DNA of 44,852 nt from JACQNR01 sp049515175 (GCA_049515175.1 JBEKUI010000005.1:1-44852); one strand, 5' to 3'; positions 6,715 through 14,750 are shown, counted from the first letter of the stretch. Notes: generated from the letters alone by a model not told the origin. Made by a program: numbers and translations.

Positions 6715-7852
6715 AAGCGGCGACTCGATGAAGGTTCGTACGATGCCGGGAGACCACGCCCTTGCGGCGCCCACCGGTGCGAGTGACGATGACGGCGCGG
6801 GCAGACTCCTGCGCCTAGCGGCGTTGGGGGAAGAGCTCGGTGCGGAGTCGGTCAGCAAGGAAGCGCGCGAGCTCGCCGCCCGCGTCGCGGAAGGCCGCTT
6901 CTACGTGGCCTGTATCGGGCAGTTCAAGCGCGGCAAGTCAACGCTGATTAATGCTCTGATCGGTGAGCCCGTCCTGCCAGTGGGCTTCATTCCCGTGACT
7001 GCCGTGCCCACCGTGATCCGATTCGGAGATCAACTGAGAGCACGCATCCAGGGGCGCGACGGCTCCTGGCGGGATATCGCCATCGCGGACCTGAAGCAGT
7101 ACGTTTCCGAAGAGCACAACCCGGAAAACACCAAGAAGGTCGGGGGTGTCGAGGTATTTGTGCCGAGCCCCTTGCTTGCGACCGGCATGTGCCTGGTGGA
7201 CACGCCGGGCCTGGGATCGGTGTTCACCGGCAACACCGCAGCGACCCAGGCTTTCATACCCCACATCGATGCGGCGCTGGTCGTGGTGGGCGCCGATCCT
7301 CCGCTGGCGGGCGAGGAGCTTGCGCTCGTGGAAGCCGTAGGACGGCAGATTCGGAATCTCATCCTGGTCCTCAACAAGGCGGACCGGACCACGGACGAAG
7401 AACGCACTGCGGCCGCGGGGTTTGCACGAAAGCAGCTCGAGAAGCGCTTGCAGCGGCCAGTGGGGCCGGTCTTCGAGGTCAGCGCCACGGAGCGGCTCCT
7501 GAATTGCGGGCCCGAACGCGATTGGGGAAAGCTCACCGGCGCCCTTGACCAGCTCGTGGGCGACTCGGGCCGGCAGCTCATCAAGGCGGCGTGCGATCGC
7601 GGAATCGAGCGTCTGAGTGAACGATTGCTGGTGATTGTCGGGGAGGAGCGCGAGGCGCTCCAGCGGCCCATCGAAGAATCCGAGCGGCGGATCGCGGCAA
7701 TGAGCGGGACGATCGCCGAGGCGGAACGCTCGATGCGGGAGCTGAATTTCCTCTTGATGGCCGAGCAACAGCATCTCTCCGACGTCTTCGTCACCCGCAC
7801 AAAGCCTTCTTCACTTCCGCATTGCCGCAGGCAAAGCAGGAATTCGAGGTGA
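6701..7852 (+). CDS. Dynamin-like GTPase, N-terminal (GTPase) part before a frameshift
   Basis: GTPase domain of a bacterial dynamin-like protein. ATG 6701 has GAGGG at 6691-6695; an earlier TTG at 6686 is less likely. G1 is GQFKRGKST (residues 73-81), the switch Thr lies in FIPVTAVPT, G3 is DTPG (167-170) and G4 is NKAD (225-228). A helical segment follows (EEREALQRPIEESERRIAAM), as in the neck/trunk of these proteins. After residue 368 the frame is lost: the last 15 residues are out-of-frame, while the natural continuation lies in the -1 frame from 7804. One A missing from the run at 7801-7803 would explain it. Restored, the protein would be about 594 residues. Confidence 0.85.
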   Translation: MTEGESGDSMKVRTMPGDHALAAPTGASDDDGAGRLLRLAALGEELGAESVSKEARELAARVAEGRFYVACIGQFKRGKSTLINALIGEPVLPVGFIPVTAVPTVIRFGDQLRARIQGRDGSWRDIAIADLKQYVSEEHNPENTKKVGGVEVFVPSPLLATGMCLVDTPGLGSVFTGNTAATQAFIPHIDAALVVVGADPPLAGEELALVEAVGRQIRNLILVLNKADRTTDEERTAAAGFARKQLEKRLQRPVGPVFEVSATERLLNCGPERDWGKLTGALDQLVGDSGRQLIKAACDRGIERLSERLLVIVGEEREALQRPIEESERRIAAMSGTIAEAERSMRELNFLLMAEQQHLSDVFVTRTKPSSLPHCRRQSRNSR

Positions 7853-8484
7853 CGCTGCCATCGCTCACGCGCGGGATGGGTGGTCCGTCCTACCGCCGCG
7901 CCCTGATGCGCCAGGCTCAGGACATCGCGCGCCAGCACGTCCTCCCCTGGCTGCGAACGGAACAAGCAGAGGCGGAGAAGGAATATCGGCAGGTTGCCCG
8001 TCGCTTCGTGCAGATGGGCAATGATTTCCTGAAGAGGCTCGCTGAAGGAGGCGTTCCGGAGCTGGCGCACATGCCGCACGCCCTTGACCCGGAAGCGGGA
8101 TTTCAATATCGATCGGAGTTCACCTTCCGCGACCTGACCCAAATCGCGCAACCCGCATCGCCGCTGCGTTGGCTGGCGGATCTGGTTCTAGGCCTTGTGG
8201 GAGCTCGTCGCGCCATCGAGGACGATGCCCGCGAGTTCCTGAACTACCTGCTCGAGGTCAACTGCGCCCGGGTGCAGAGTGACGTTCTCAATCGCGTTCA
8301 GGAAAGTCGCAGCCGGTTGGAGGTGGAAATCCGCAAGCTGCTCCACGAAGTGAGGCGGATTGCGGAACAGGCCTTGACTCGCGCCCGAACCGTGCGGTCC
8401 GAGGGAGCCGCCGCCGTCCAGGCCGCCTTCGCCCGGCTGGACAACCTGGAACGCGAGATTCGCGATACCCGGACGACGCAGTAG
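7822..8484 (+). CDS. Dynamin-like GTPase, C-terminal (trunk/paddle) part after the frameshift
   Basis: Continuation of the GTPase at 6701, displaced by one base. The coding sequence can be followed back to 7804 (AFFTSALPQAKQEFE), so the TTG at 7822 is only the first possible start codon of the separated frame. The product is mostly long helices with a short hydrophobic stretch (LRWLADLVLGLVGA) in the middle, placed like the membrane-binding paddle of bacterial dynamin-like proteins, and a C-terminal coiled coil (SRSRLEVEIRKLLHEVRRIA). Without frame restoration this part would not be fused to the GTPase, and the gene would be inactive. Confidence 0.75.
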   Translation: MPQAKQEFEVTLPSLTRGMGGPSYRRALMRQAQDIARQHVLPWLRTEQAEAEKEYRQVARRFVQMGNDFLKRLAEGGVPELAHMPHALDPEAGFQYRSEFTFRDLTQIAQPASPLRWLADLVLGLVGARRAIEDDAREFLNYLLEVNCARVQSDVLNRVQESRSRLEVEIRKLLHEVRRIAEQALTRARTVRSEGAAAVQAAFARLDNLEREIRDTRTTQ

Positions 8485-8524
8485 GCTCCAAAGCCCACCC
8501 GGGGGATGGGGGAGATTCGAGACT

Positions 8525-8938
8525 ATGGCACTCGACGAGCTCCACGCGCGGCGGCTGGCAACGGTTGCAAGCATCATCGAGGACGCGTTGGGCCGCATGG
8601 AAGTGGTCCTCAAATCGCTGGAGGACGGCACGGCCACCTCGCCCATCAAAAGCGGGCAGATTCAGAGGGCGCGGGAGAAGATGGCGCAAATGCGGCGGCG
8701 GCTCCATGCGGCGCTGGGACGGTTCTCCGTGCGTCTCAGCAAGCCGGACCCGCGCCAGATCCTGGCCGCAGAACTCTCCACCCTCTGGGTGGTCCTTGAA
8801 AATGCCATGCCGGAACGGATGAAGGGTTACGGCAAGGAATTCACGCCGGCCGACAGGAAAAGCTGGGAGGAACTGATGCGGGCCCTCCTCGAAGACCTGG
8901 AACAACTTCGGGAGTGCACGCGGAACGGCCGCGATTAG
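8525..8938 (+). CDS. Unknown helical protein, last gene of the fluoride operon
   Basis: A 137-residue charged helical protein with no signal or membrane segment and no recognised family. It resembles the 5434-5883 product in its C-terminal half (shared D-P, P-E and G-Y-G-K positions). ATG 8525 follows a GGGGGATGGGGGAGA purine-rich stretch. It begins 40 bases after the dynamin-like gene and is the last gene of this orientation; the next gene is convergent and ends at 8954, leaving only 15 bases between them. Confidence 0.75.
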   Translation: MALDELHARRLATVASIIEDALGRMEVVLKSLEDGTATSPIKSGQIQRAREKMAQMRRRLHAALGRFSVRLSKPDPRQILAAELSTLWVVLENAMPERMKGYGKEFTPADRKSWEELMRALLEDLEQLRECTRNGRD

Positions 8939-8953
8939 AATCAACCGCCACGG

Positions 8954-9742
8954 TCAGCGCTTGCGGGCCACGAAGATGAGCTCGCCGGGATCCTTGGAGC
9001 CGAAAGGGCTCTTGTCGAAGTCGGCGTAAACGCTCTCGACTTCGAAGCCCGCGCGCGCCAGCAGGTGCTCCGCCTCGAAGCGGAAGAGGTAGCGCATGGT
9101 GAAGCGGTCCACCAGCCGCTCCTCGCGCCCGTCGGGGTAAGTGACGCGGTAGATCAGCTCCACGTCCTGCGTCTGCTGGAAGAGGTCGCGGGCCACGATG
9201 TGATGCCGGCGCAGGACCTTGCGGCCATCGGGCATGGTGAAGGGCGGCTCGCGGTTCAGCTCCTCGAAGAAGCGCTCGTCGGCGAGGTGCGGGAAGGCGG
9301 GGTTGAAGAGATCAAGGATCAGCTTTCCGCCCGGAGCGAGGTGGCGCGTCACCGTGCCGAGACAAGTGAGCTGATCGTCCACGGTCATCAGATGCTGGAA
9401 GGGCCGGAAGGGAATCGTCACCAGGCGGAACGTCCGCCCCAGATCGAAGCTGCGCATGTCGCCCTGTTCGAGCTTCACGCGCGCTTGCACGGCGGGCGCT
9501 TCCTGCGCGAGCTTGGCGCGGCACACGGCGAGCATCGAGGGCGCGGAGTCGAGGCCGGTGATCTCCACTCCGGCGCGCGCCGTGGGAATCAGGACGCGGC
9601 CCGTGCCGCAGCCGATTTCGAGCACCGAGCCGCCGCTCTGCTCGCCCGCCGCGACGAAGAAATCCACGTCGCCGCGCTCGCGATACGGCACCACGTAGTC
9701 ATAGAACTCCGCCACAAAAGGATTCTCGTGGTAACCACTCAT
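8954..9742 (-). CDS. Class I SAM-dependent methyltransferase
   Basis: A 262-residue cytoplasmic methyltransferase. SAM-binding motif I is VLEIGCGTGRV, the acidic end of strand 2 is GLDSAPSML, motif II includes LEQGDMRSF, and motif III is LAPGGKLILDLFNP. The N-terminus (FVAEFYDYVVPYRERGDVDFF) and the C-terminal beta-rich part resemble small-molecule methyltransferases of the Methyltransf_25 group. The substrate cannot be assigned. It is convergent with the fluoride operon. Confidence 0.88.
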   Translation of the reverse strand: MSGYHENPFVAEFYDYVVPYRERGDVDFFVAAGEQSGGSVLEIGCGTGRVLIPTARAGVEITGLDSAPSMLAVCRAKLAQEAPAVQARVKLEQGDMRSFDLGRTFRLVTIPFRPFQHLMTVDDQLTCLGTVTRHLAPGGKLILDLFNPAFPHLADERFFEELNREPPFTMPDGRKVLRRHHIVARDLFQQTQDVELIYRVTYPDGREERLVDRFTMRYLFRFEAEHLLARAGFEVESVYADFDKSPFGSKDPGELIFVARKR

Positions 9743-9781
9743 TTCGCTCTCCTTCCCTCGCGCCGCCAGGCGGCTTCCGGG

Positions 9782-9922
9782 CTACTTCGCCTGCACGGCG
9801 AATCGCATCATGGGGCGGGTGGGGGAACGACGCGCCGCCTCCACGAATCCCGCTTTCTTGAACGCCCCCGGCAAGCCGGTGTAGGCGAACACGTCCGGTA
9901 TCGAACCTTTCCTCGCTCCCAC
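9782..9922 (-). pseudogene. C-terminal fragment of a GNAT N-acetyltransferase
   Basis: The minus strand encodes about 46 residues ending at TAG 9782-9784, including IPDVFAYTGLPGAFKKAGF and EAARRSPTRPMMRFAV. This resembles the last part of GNAT acetyltransferases, where a strand-turn-helix (YTGLxxAFxxAGF) leads to a final R-S-x-x-R-P-x-M-R strand. An in-frame TAG precedes the fragment at about 9926, and no acetyl-CoA-binding part is present upstream, where the next minus-strand gene ends at 9971. It is most simply a decayed gene end. Confidence 0.55.
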
Positions 9923-9970
9923 CGGCTAGCCGATGATATCAGCCCCGTCCTCCGGCGGCCTGCCGGAGGG

Positions 9971-10681
9971 CTATTCGACGTGGTAGATGTACACGCCGCC
10001 CAGCCGGACGCTCACGGCAACGTTCTGCTCGCCGTCGGGATTCCAGAAAGAAACCTTGCGCCCGAAACCCGCGCTGTCTTCCCCGTGCAGATCACTCTGA
10101 ACATACCCCAAGAAGGCGTTCGCCTTCAAAGAACGGAGCCGCTCCAGGGATGGGACGCTGACTTCGACATTGCCGTAACCGACCCGGATCTGTTCGTGGC
10201 CGCGCAGACCTCGCACCGTCACGTCGCCATCCACGCATTTGAGGCGGAGGTTGACCTCCGCAGGAACCCGAATGCGGAAATTCGCGGAAAGCTTCGTCGC
10301 TCCACGGAACGGGCGCAAGACGGTCCTGCGCGGGTAGACCGTCCGCAGCAGCAGCCCTTCGCTTTCTTCGCTCAGCAGGATCTTGATTTGGGGGAACAGG
10401 CGCTCGGCTTTTGCCTGCGAGCCCGCCTGAACCACCTTCTCGGCTTCGATCGCCACGCGCGGCTCGTCCCATCCCTCGATTCGAATATCGCCGATTCGCG
10501 TGTCGATCACAAACAATCCGCGCGAGGAAAGCTCCGCGGAGTAGTTTTGGACGCGGGTGAATTCATCCGCCCGCGAAAGGGCGGGAAACGCCGCGCCCCA
10601 GAGTGCGCCCATGCAAACCAACATGAGGGACACGCGGTGCAAACGTGCCCGCCGGTCTCGATGTGGGTTGAGCGCTTCCAT
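9971..10681 (-). CDS. Secreted DUF4097-like beta-helix protein
   Basis: A 236-residue protein with an N-terminal signal peptide (basic start, then VSLMLVCMGALWGAAFPALSRA). The mature part is rich in short beta strands with the pattern G-D-I-x-I-x-G-W/L (TRIGDIRIEGWDEPRVAIE, later VDGDVTVRGLRG and VGYGNVEVSVPS). This is the pattern of DUF4097/DUF2807 putative adhesin-like proteins, which form beta-helices in the cell envelope. The function is unknown. It starts five bases after the CRTAC1 gene and probably shares its transcript. Confidence 0.7.
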   Translation of the reverse strand: MEALNPHRDRRARLHRVSLMLVCMGALWGAAFPALSRADEFTRVQNYSAELSSRGLFVIDTRIGDIRIEGWDEPRVAIEAEKVVQAGSQAKAERLFPQIKILLSEESEGLLLRTVYPRRTVLRPFRGATKLSANFRIRVPAEVNLRLKCVDGDVTVRGLRGHEQIRVGYGNVEVSVPSLERLRSLKANAFLGYVQSDLHGEDSAGFGRKVSFWNPDGEQNVAVSVRLGGVYIYHVE

Positions 10682-10686
10682 ATCTC

Positions 10687-12435
10687 TCAGCCTTTGGGCT
10701 TGGCGCCGGGCGGCGCAGCGGGCTTGCGAAATGGCGTGCTGCCCGCCAGTCCTGCGCCTTCCCGGAGGATCAGGACGCGGTCGGCGGGCGCATCCTCGAC
10801 CACATCCTTCTGCCCGCTCGGCCAGGCAATTTCGATCCGGTCGATCTTCGCCACCGCGCCCAGGCCGAAGTGCAGGCGGAGATCGGAGGAGGACAGGTAG
10901 CTGCTGCCGCTGCGCACTTCGTCGAATTGCGTGAGGCCGCCGGCCGTGACGCGCACCTTGGCGCCGATGCCGTCGCGGTTGCTGCGCGTGCCCGTGAGCT
11001 TGAGCAGCACGGAATGGTTGGAGTTCTTGCGCGCGTGCCGGATGAGGTCGGGCGCACCGTTCATGTTGCTGACCAGGAATTCCAGGTCGCCGTCGTTGTC
11101 GTAGTCGGCGGTGGCGAGACCCCGGCTCACCTTCTTGAGCGCGAGGCCGGGCCCCGAGCGCTGTCCCACTTCCTCGAACTTGCCGTTGTGGAGGTTGTGG
11201 AAGAGCAGGTTGCGCTCGGCGTAGGTGATGCCGCTGGGATAGCGGTCCATCTGCGGGAAGGTCTGGCCGTTGGCGAGCAGGATGTCCTTCCAGCCGTCGT
11301 TGTCGTAGTCGAGGAACTTGGTGCCGAAGGTGGTGAAGAGCCAGGCGACGTCGCCCAGGCCCGCGAAGTAGGTCTGATCGGTGAAGGTGCCGTCGCCGTT
11401 GTTGTGATAAAGGTTTTTGGTATCGTCAGAGAAGTTACCTTTAACTAAGTCAAGCATTCCATCGTTGTCGTAATCTCCAAAGTCAACACCCATCCCCGCC
11501 TGTTCCTGGCCCTCGGCGCTGTAGGCGACGCCCGCCGCCGGCCCCACGTCGGTGAACGTGCCGTCGCCGTTGTTGTGATAGAGGGAGCTGGGGGTGGAAT
11601 CGTTGGCGACGTAGATGTCGAGCCGCCCGTCGCCGTCGTAGTCGCCCATCACCACGCCCAGGCCGAAGTACGATCCGGGGTCGATCCCCGCCCGCTCGGT
11701 CACGTCGGTGAAGGTGCCGTCGCGGTTGTTGTGATAGAGGATGTCGCGCCCGCCGGCCAGGCCCCGCGGGCCGCAGAAGGTGGCGACGCCGCGGTAAGTG
11801 CAGTTGGGAGCGCTGCCCGGCTCGCCGAGATGTTCGATATCCACATCGACGTAGTTCGCAACGTAGAGGTCGAGATAGCCGTCGTTGTCATAGTCGCCAA
11901 AGGCGCAGCCCATGCTCCAGCCGTGGCCGCGCACGCCGGCGCGCTGGGTTTGGTCGGAGAACTTCCCGCCGCCCTCGTTGCGGTAGAGGACGTTCCCGCC
12001 GTAGTAGGTGACGTAGAGGTCGTCGCGGCCGTCGTTGTCGTAGTCGCCCGCGCAGACGCCCATGCCCCAGCCGGTGTGGTCGAGCCCCGAGCCCGCGGAG
12101 ACGTCGGTGAAGGTTCCGTCGCCCCGGTTGTGGAACAGGCGCGAGCGCGGACTCGAGCCGCGCCGCCACTGCTCGAAGGTCGAGCCGTTCACCAGGAAGA
12201 GGTCGGGGAAGCCGTCGCCGTCGTAGTCGGTCCAGGCGATGCCGCCGCCGCCCTTGGCCTCGATGATGTAGTGCTTCTCGGGCCCGCCGCTGGTGAGGGC
12301 AAAGCGGATGCCCGCGCTCTCGGAGACTTCCACAAACTGGTCAGCCGCCGCACGTTCCGCGGGCTGCGCGAGCCGGGGCGTGCCGCGGGGTTGCGGCGCG
12401 GGAGGAGCAGCGCGATGCTGGGCGAGCAGCGCCAC
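10687..12435 (-). CDS. CRTAC1-family protein with FG-GAP/VCBS repeats and a C-terminal UnbV/ASPIC domain
   Basis: An exported Ca2+-binding beta-propeller protein. At least seven calcium-loop motifs of the D-x-D-x-D-G type are visible (for example DYDGDGFPDLFLVNG, GDYDNDGRDDLYVTYYG, GDYDNDGYLDLYVANY, DYDNDGWKDILLANG), and the C-terminus (IGAKVRVTAGG... LRLHFGLG... IEIAWPSG) is the UnbV/ASPIC domain. The first acceptable start codon in frame is GTG 12435, but a good signal peptide (IIRPRHYAAIIAVVLALASV) is encoded in frame just upstream behind GGGAGG at 12495-12500, with ATT (12487-12489) or ATC (12490-12492) where a start is expected. The true start is probably there. An A+T-rich patch lies at about 11405-11490. 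It pairs with the TPR gene upstream, as is common in Acidobacteriota. Confidence 0.9.
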   Translation of the reverse strand: MALLAQHRAAPPAPQPRGTPRLAQPAERAAADQFVEVSESAGIRFALTSGGPEKHYIIEAKGGGGIAWTDYDGDGFPDLFLVNGSTFEQWRRGSSPRSRLFHNRGDGTFTDVSAGSGLDHTGWGMGVCAGDYDNDGRDDLYVTYYGGNVLYRNEGGGKFSDQTQRAGVRGHGWSMGCAFGDYDNDGYLDLYVANYVDVDIEHLGEPGSAPNCTYRGVATFCGPRGLAGGRDILYHNNRDGTFTDVTERAGIDPGSYFGLGVVMGDYDGDGRLDIYVANDSTPSSLYHNNGDGTFTDVGPAAGVAYSAEGQEQAGMGVDFGDYDNDGMLDLVKGNFSDDTKNLYHNNGDGTFTDQTYFAGLGDVAWLFTTFGTKFLDYDNDGWKDILLANGQTFPQMDRYPSGITYAERNLLFHNLHNGKFEEVGQRSGPGLALKKVSRGLATADYDNDGDLEFLVSNMNGAPDLIRHARKNSNHSVLLKLTGTRSNRDGIGAKVRVTAGGLTQFDEVRSGSSYLSSSDLRLHFGLGAVAKIDRIEIAWPSGQKDVVEDAPADRVLILREGAGLAGSTPFRKPAAPPGAKPKG

Positions 12436-12534
12436 CGAAGCCAGGGCCAGGACGACTGCGATGATCGCCGCGTAGTGTCGAGGTCGAATGATGGCCTCCC
12501 GGTTCCAATCACTCCGGCGCGTCGCCGCGCGCCT

Positions 12535-13488
12535 TCAGGGGTTCCGGCTGCCCGCGATGCCGGAGCTCCGGCGGGCGCTGCGCGCGTGGAGTTCCGCCAC
12601 GATCTCGAGCTCCCGCGCCGCCGCTTCCTTCTTCCCCGCCTGCTGGTAAAGCCGCGCCAGCGCGTAGTGCGCTTCCGCGTGCTGGGGCTGGAGCTCGATG
12701 ACCTTCTTGAAGGCTTCCTCCGCCTCCGCCAGCTCGCCGCGCCCGAGCAGCACGCGCGCCAGCCCATAGTGCCCCGGAACCGCCTCGGGCCGCAAGCGGA
12801 GGCCGCGGCGGAAGTGGTCTTCGGCGCTCGCGAGATTCCCCTTCCCCAGCTCGATGTTCCCCGCCAGCCAGTAGGCTTCGACGAAGTTGGGATTGAGGCG
12901 GATTTCCTGCTCGAATTCGGCCAGCGCCGCCGCGAGATTCCCCTGACTCTGGTAGGCGTAACCGAGATGGTAGTGGGCGAGGGGGAGTTGCGGCTGGAGC
13001 TCCAGCGCCTTCCGGAACTGCTCGATGGCGGGCAGGGTGCGGTTCAGGTTGTGATAAGCGCGGCCGAGGAGCAAGCGCGCCTGGGCGTTGGCGGGCTGGA
13101 GCTTGACGCACGCTTCCAGGGCCTTGGCCGCCTCGGCGTAGTGGTTCTCACCCAGCTCGACGAGCGCCAGGTTGAAGTGGTTCTGCGGCACCGCGGGGTC
13201 CAGCTCGATGGCGCGTTGAAACGCCTGGCGCGCTTCGGCGTTCAGTCCCTTCTTGAACAGCGTCGCACCGAGCAGTTGATGAAGCTGCGCGGATTGCGGG
13301 AATCGCTCGACCGCGCGTCGCGCGTCGGAGATGGCGGCGTCGAGCCGGCCCGCTTCGATCGCGGCGCCGATCTGCTCCGCCAGGGCCTCTTCGCTCCGTT
13401 GGGCAATGAGAGGCGAAGCCGCCGCGAGCGCCAGCGCCGCTGCCGTCGCGAGCAGCAAGACGAATGCCAGTCTCTTGCGGGAGTTCAC
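12535..13488 (-). CDS. Exported tetratricopeptide-repeat protein
   Basis: A 317-residue protein with a signal peptide (VNSRKRLAFVLLLATAAALALAAASPLIAQ) after GTG 13488; an open frame continues to TTG 13551 but the extension is not signal-like. About seven TPR units of 34 residues follow, showing the A-x4-F and P-x-x-A landmarks (LGATLFKKGLNAEARQAFQR; HYHLGYAYQSQGNLAAALAE; HYALARLYQQAGKKEAAARE). TPRs mediate protein contacts, and the partner may be the CRTAC1 protein encoded directly downstream on the same strand. No enzyme domain is present. Confidence 0.85.
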   Translation of the reverse strand: MNSRKRLAFVLLLATAAALALAAASPLIAQRSEEALAEQIGAAIEAGRLDAAISDARRAVERFPQSAQLHQLLGATLFKKGLNAEARQAFQRAIELDPAVPQNHFNLALVELGENHYAEAAKALEACVKLQPANAQARLLLGRAYHNLNRTLPAIEQFRKALELQPQLPLAHYHLGYAYQSQGNLAAALAEFEQEIRLNPNFVEAYWLAGNIELGKGNLASAEDHFRRGLRLRPEAVPGHYGLARVLLGRGELAEAEEAFKKVIELQPQHAEAHYALARLYQQAGKKEAAARELEIVAELHARSARRSSGIAGSRNP

Positions 13489-13565
13489 CAGAGGATGGTA
13501 ATCGCCGCCATTCCGCCAAGTCAAACAACGCGCGGTCGGGTGGGGAGGCAACTTGAAGCGCGAAC

Positions 13566-14750
13566 TCAGATGATGCCCAGCTTCTTGCCCACGCTGCCGA
13601 GAATCTCCAGGGCGCGGCGGAGTTCGTCTTCCGTGTGCGTGGCGGTGACGATAGTGCGGATGCGCGCCTTGCCCACGGGGACAGTGGGAAAGCCCAGGCT
13701 CATGGCAAAGACGCCCGCGGCGAAGAGCTCGCGCGAGAACTGGTGGGCAAGCGCCGCGTCGCCAACCATGACGGGCGTGATGGGCGTCTCACTCATGCCG
13801 GTATTGAAACCGAGCTTCTTCAGACCCTCTTTGAAGGAGCGCGTGTTCGTCCAGAGAGCCTCGATGAGCTGTGGCTCCTCTTCCAGCACCTCGAACGCCG
13901 CGATGCAGGTGGCGGCGACGGAAGGCGGGTGAGAAGTGGAGAAGAGGAACGGCCGGGCGCGGTGATAGAGGAACTCGATGGTGTCGCGGGTCGAGCAGAC
14001 GTAGCCGCCCAGCGCCCCGATGGCCTTGGAGAGCGTGCCGACCTGGATGTCGACGCGGCCGTGCAGGCCGTAGTGGTCGACGGTGCCGCGCCCGTTGCGG
14101 CCCAGGACGCCGGAGGCGTGCGCGTCGTCAATCATCATGATGCAGCCGTACTTCTCCGCCAGCGCGACGAGCCCCGGCAGCGGCGCGATGTCGCCGTCCA
14201 TCGAGAAGACGCCGTCGGTGACAAGCAGCTTGCGGCCTTTGCGCCCCGCGAGCTCCTTCAGGACCTTCTCGCAGGCTTCGACGTCCTTGTGCGGGAACAC
14301 CTTGATCTCGGCGCGCGAAAGTCGGCAGCCGTCGATGATGGAAGCGTGGTTGAGCTCGTCGGAGATGATGACGTCGTCGCGGGTGAGGATGGCCTGCACG
14401 GTTCCGGCGTTGGCCGTGAAGCCGGATTGAAAGACCACGGAAGCCTCGACGTTCTTGAAGCGGGCGATCTTCTCCTCGAGCTCCATGTGGAGCGCCATGG
14501 TGCCGGCGATGGTGCGCACCGCGCCCGAGCCCACGCCCCACTGCTCGATCGCTTGCAGCGCCTTCTGCTTGAGCCTGGGGTGCGTGGTGAGGCCGAGGTA
14601 GTTGTTGGAGGAGAGGTTGATGACCTCGCGGCCGTCGAAGCGGGCGGTGGGGCGCTGCTCGCTCTCCAGAATCCGCAGCTTCTGATAGAGCTTCTGTTCG
14701 CGCAGCTTGTTCAGCTCGTCGGTGATATAGCGGAGTTGTTCTCGGGGCAT
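13566..14750 (-). CDS. kbl: Glycine C-acetyltransferase (2-amino-3-ketobutyrate CoA ligase) or related alpha-oxoamine synthase
   Basis: A 394-residue PLP enzyme, the usual length for Kbl/BioF. Alpha-oxoamine synthase landmarks are present: NLSSNNYLGLTTHP, GSGAVRTIAGTMALH, the His stacking on PLP in DELNHASIIDG, the Asp in DDAHASGVLGRNGRG, and the PLP lysine in GTLSKAIGALGG. Kbl acts on threonine-derived 2-amino-3-oxobutyrate; BioF makes the biotin precursor from alanine and pimeloyl-CoA. Sequence feel (AHMELEEKIARF, THTEDELRRALEILG) favours Kbl, but the absence of tdh or bio genes nearby leaves it open. ATG 14750. Confidence 0.85.
   Translation of the reverse strand: MPREQLRYITDELNKLREQKLYQKLRILESEQRPTARFDGREVINLSSNNYLGLTTHPRLKQKALQAIEQWGVGSGAVRTIAGTMALHMELEEKIARFKNVEASVVFQSGFTANAGTVQAILTRDDVIISDELNHASIIDGCRLSRAEIKVFPHKDVEACEKVLKELAGRKGRKLLVTDGVFSMDGDIAPLPGLVALAEKYGCIMMIDDAHASGVLGRNGRGTVDHYGLHGRVDIQVGTLSKAIGALGGYVCSTRDTIEFLYHRARPFLFSTSHPPSVAATCIAAFEVLEEEPQLIEALWTNTRSFKEGLKKLGFNTGMSETPITPVMVGDAALAHQFSRELFAAGVFAMSLGFPTVPVGKARIRTIVTATHTEDELRRALEILGSVGKKLGII

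Noticed and set aside
7795..7810. Programmed -1 frameshift in the dynamin-like gene
   Set aside because: The site lacks a slippery heptamer of the X-XXY-YYZ type and no pseudoknot was seen; a base loss is simpler.
9065..10900. Open frame of 611 codons on the plus strand
   Set aside because: Runs antisense across the methyltransferase and DUF4097 genes, which have clear motifs; no domain or start signal of its own.
11575..13932. Very long open frame on the plus strand
   Set aside because: It is antisense to the CRTAC1 and TPR genes; its composition (Val/Ala/Gly-rich without domains) is typical of a shadow frame in high-G+C DNA.
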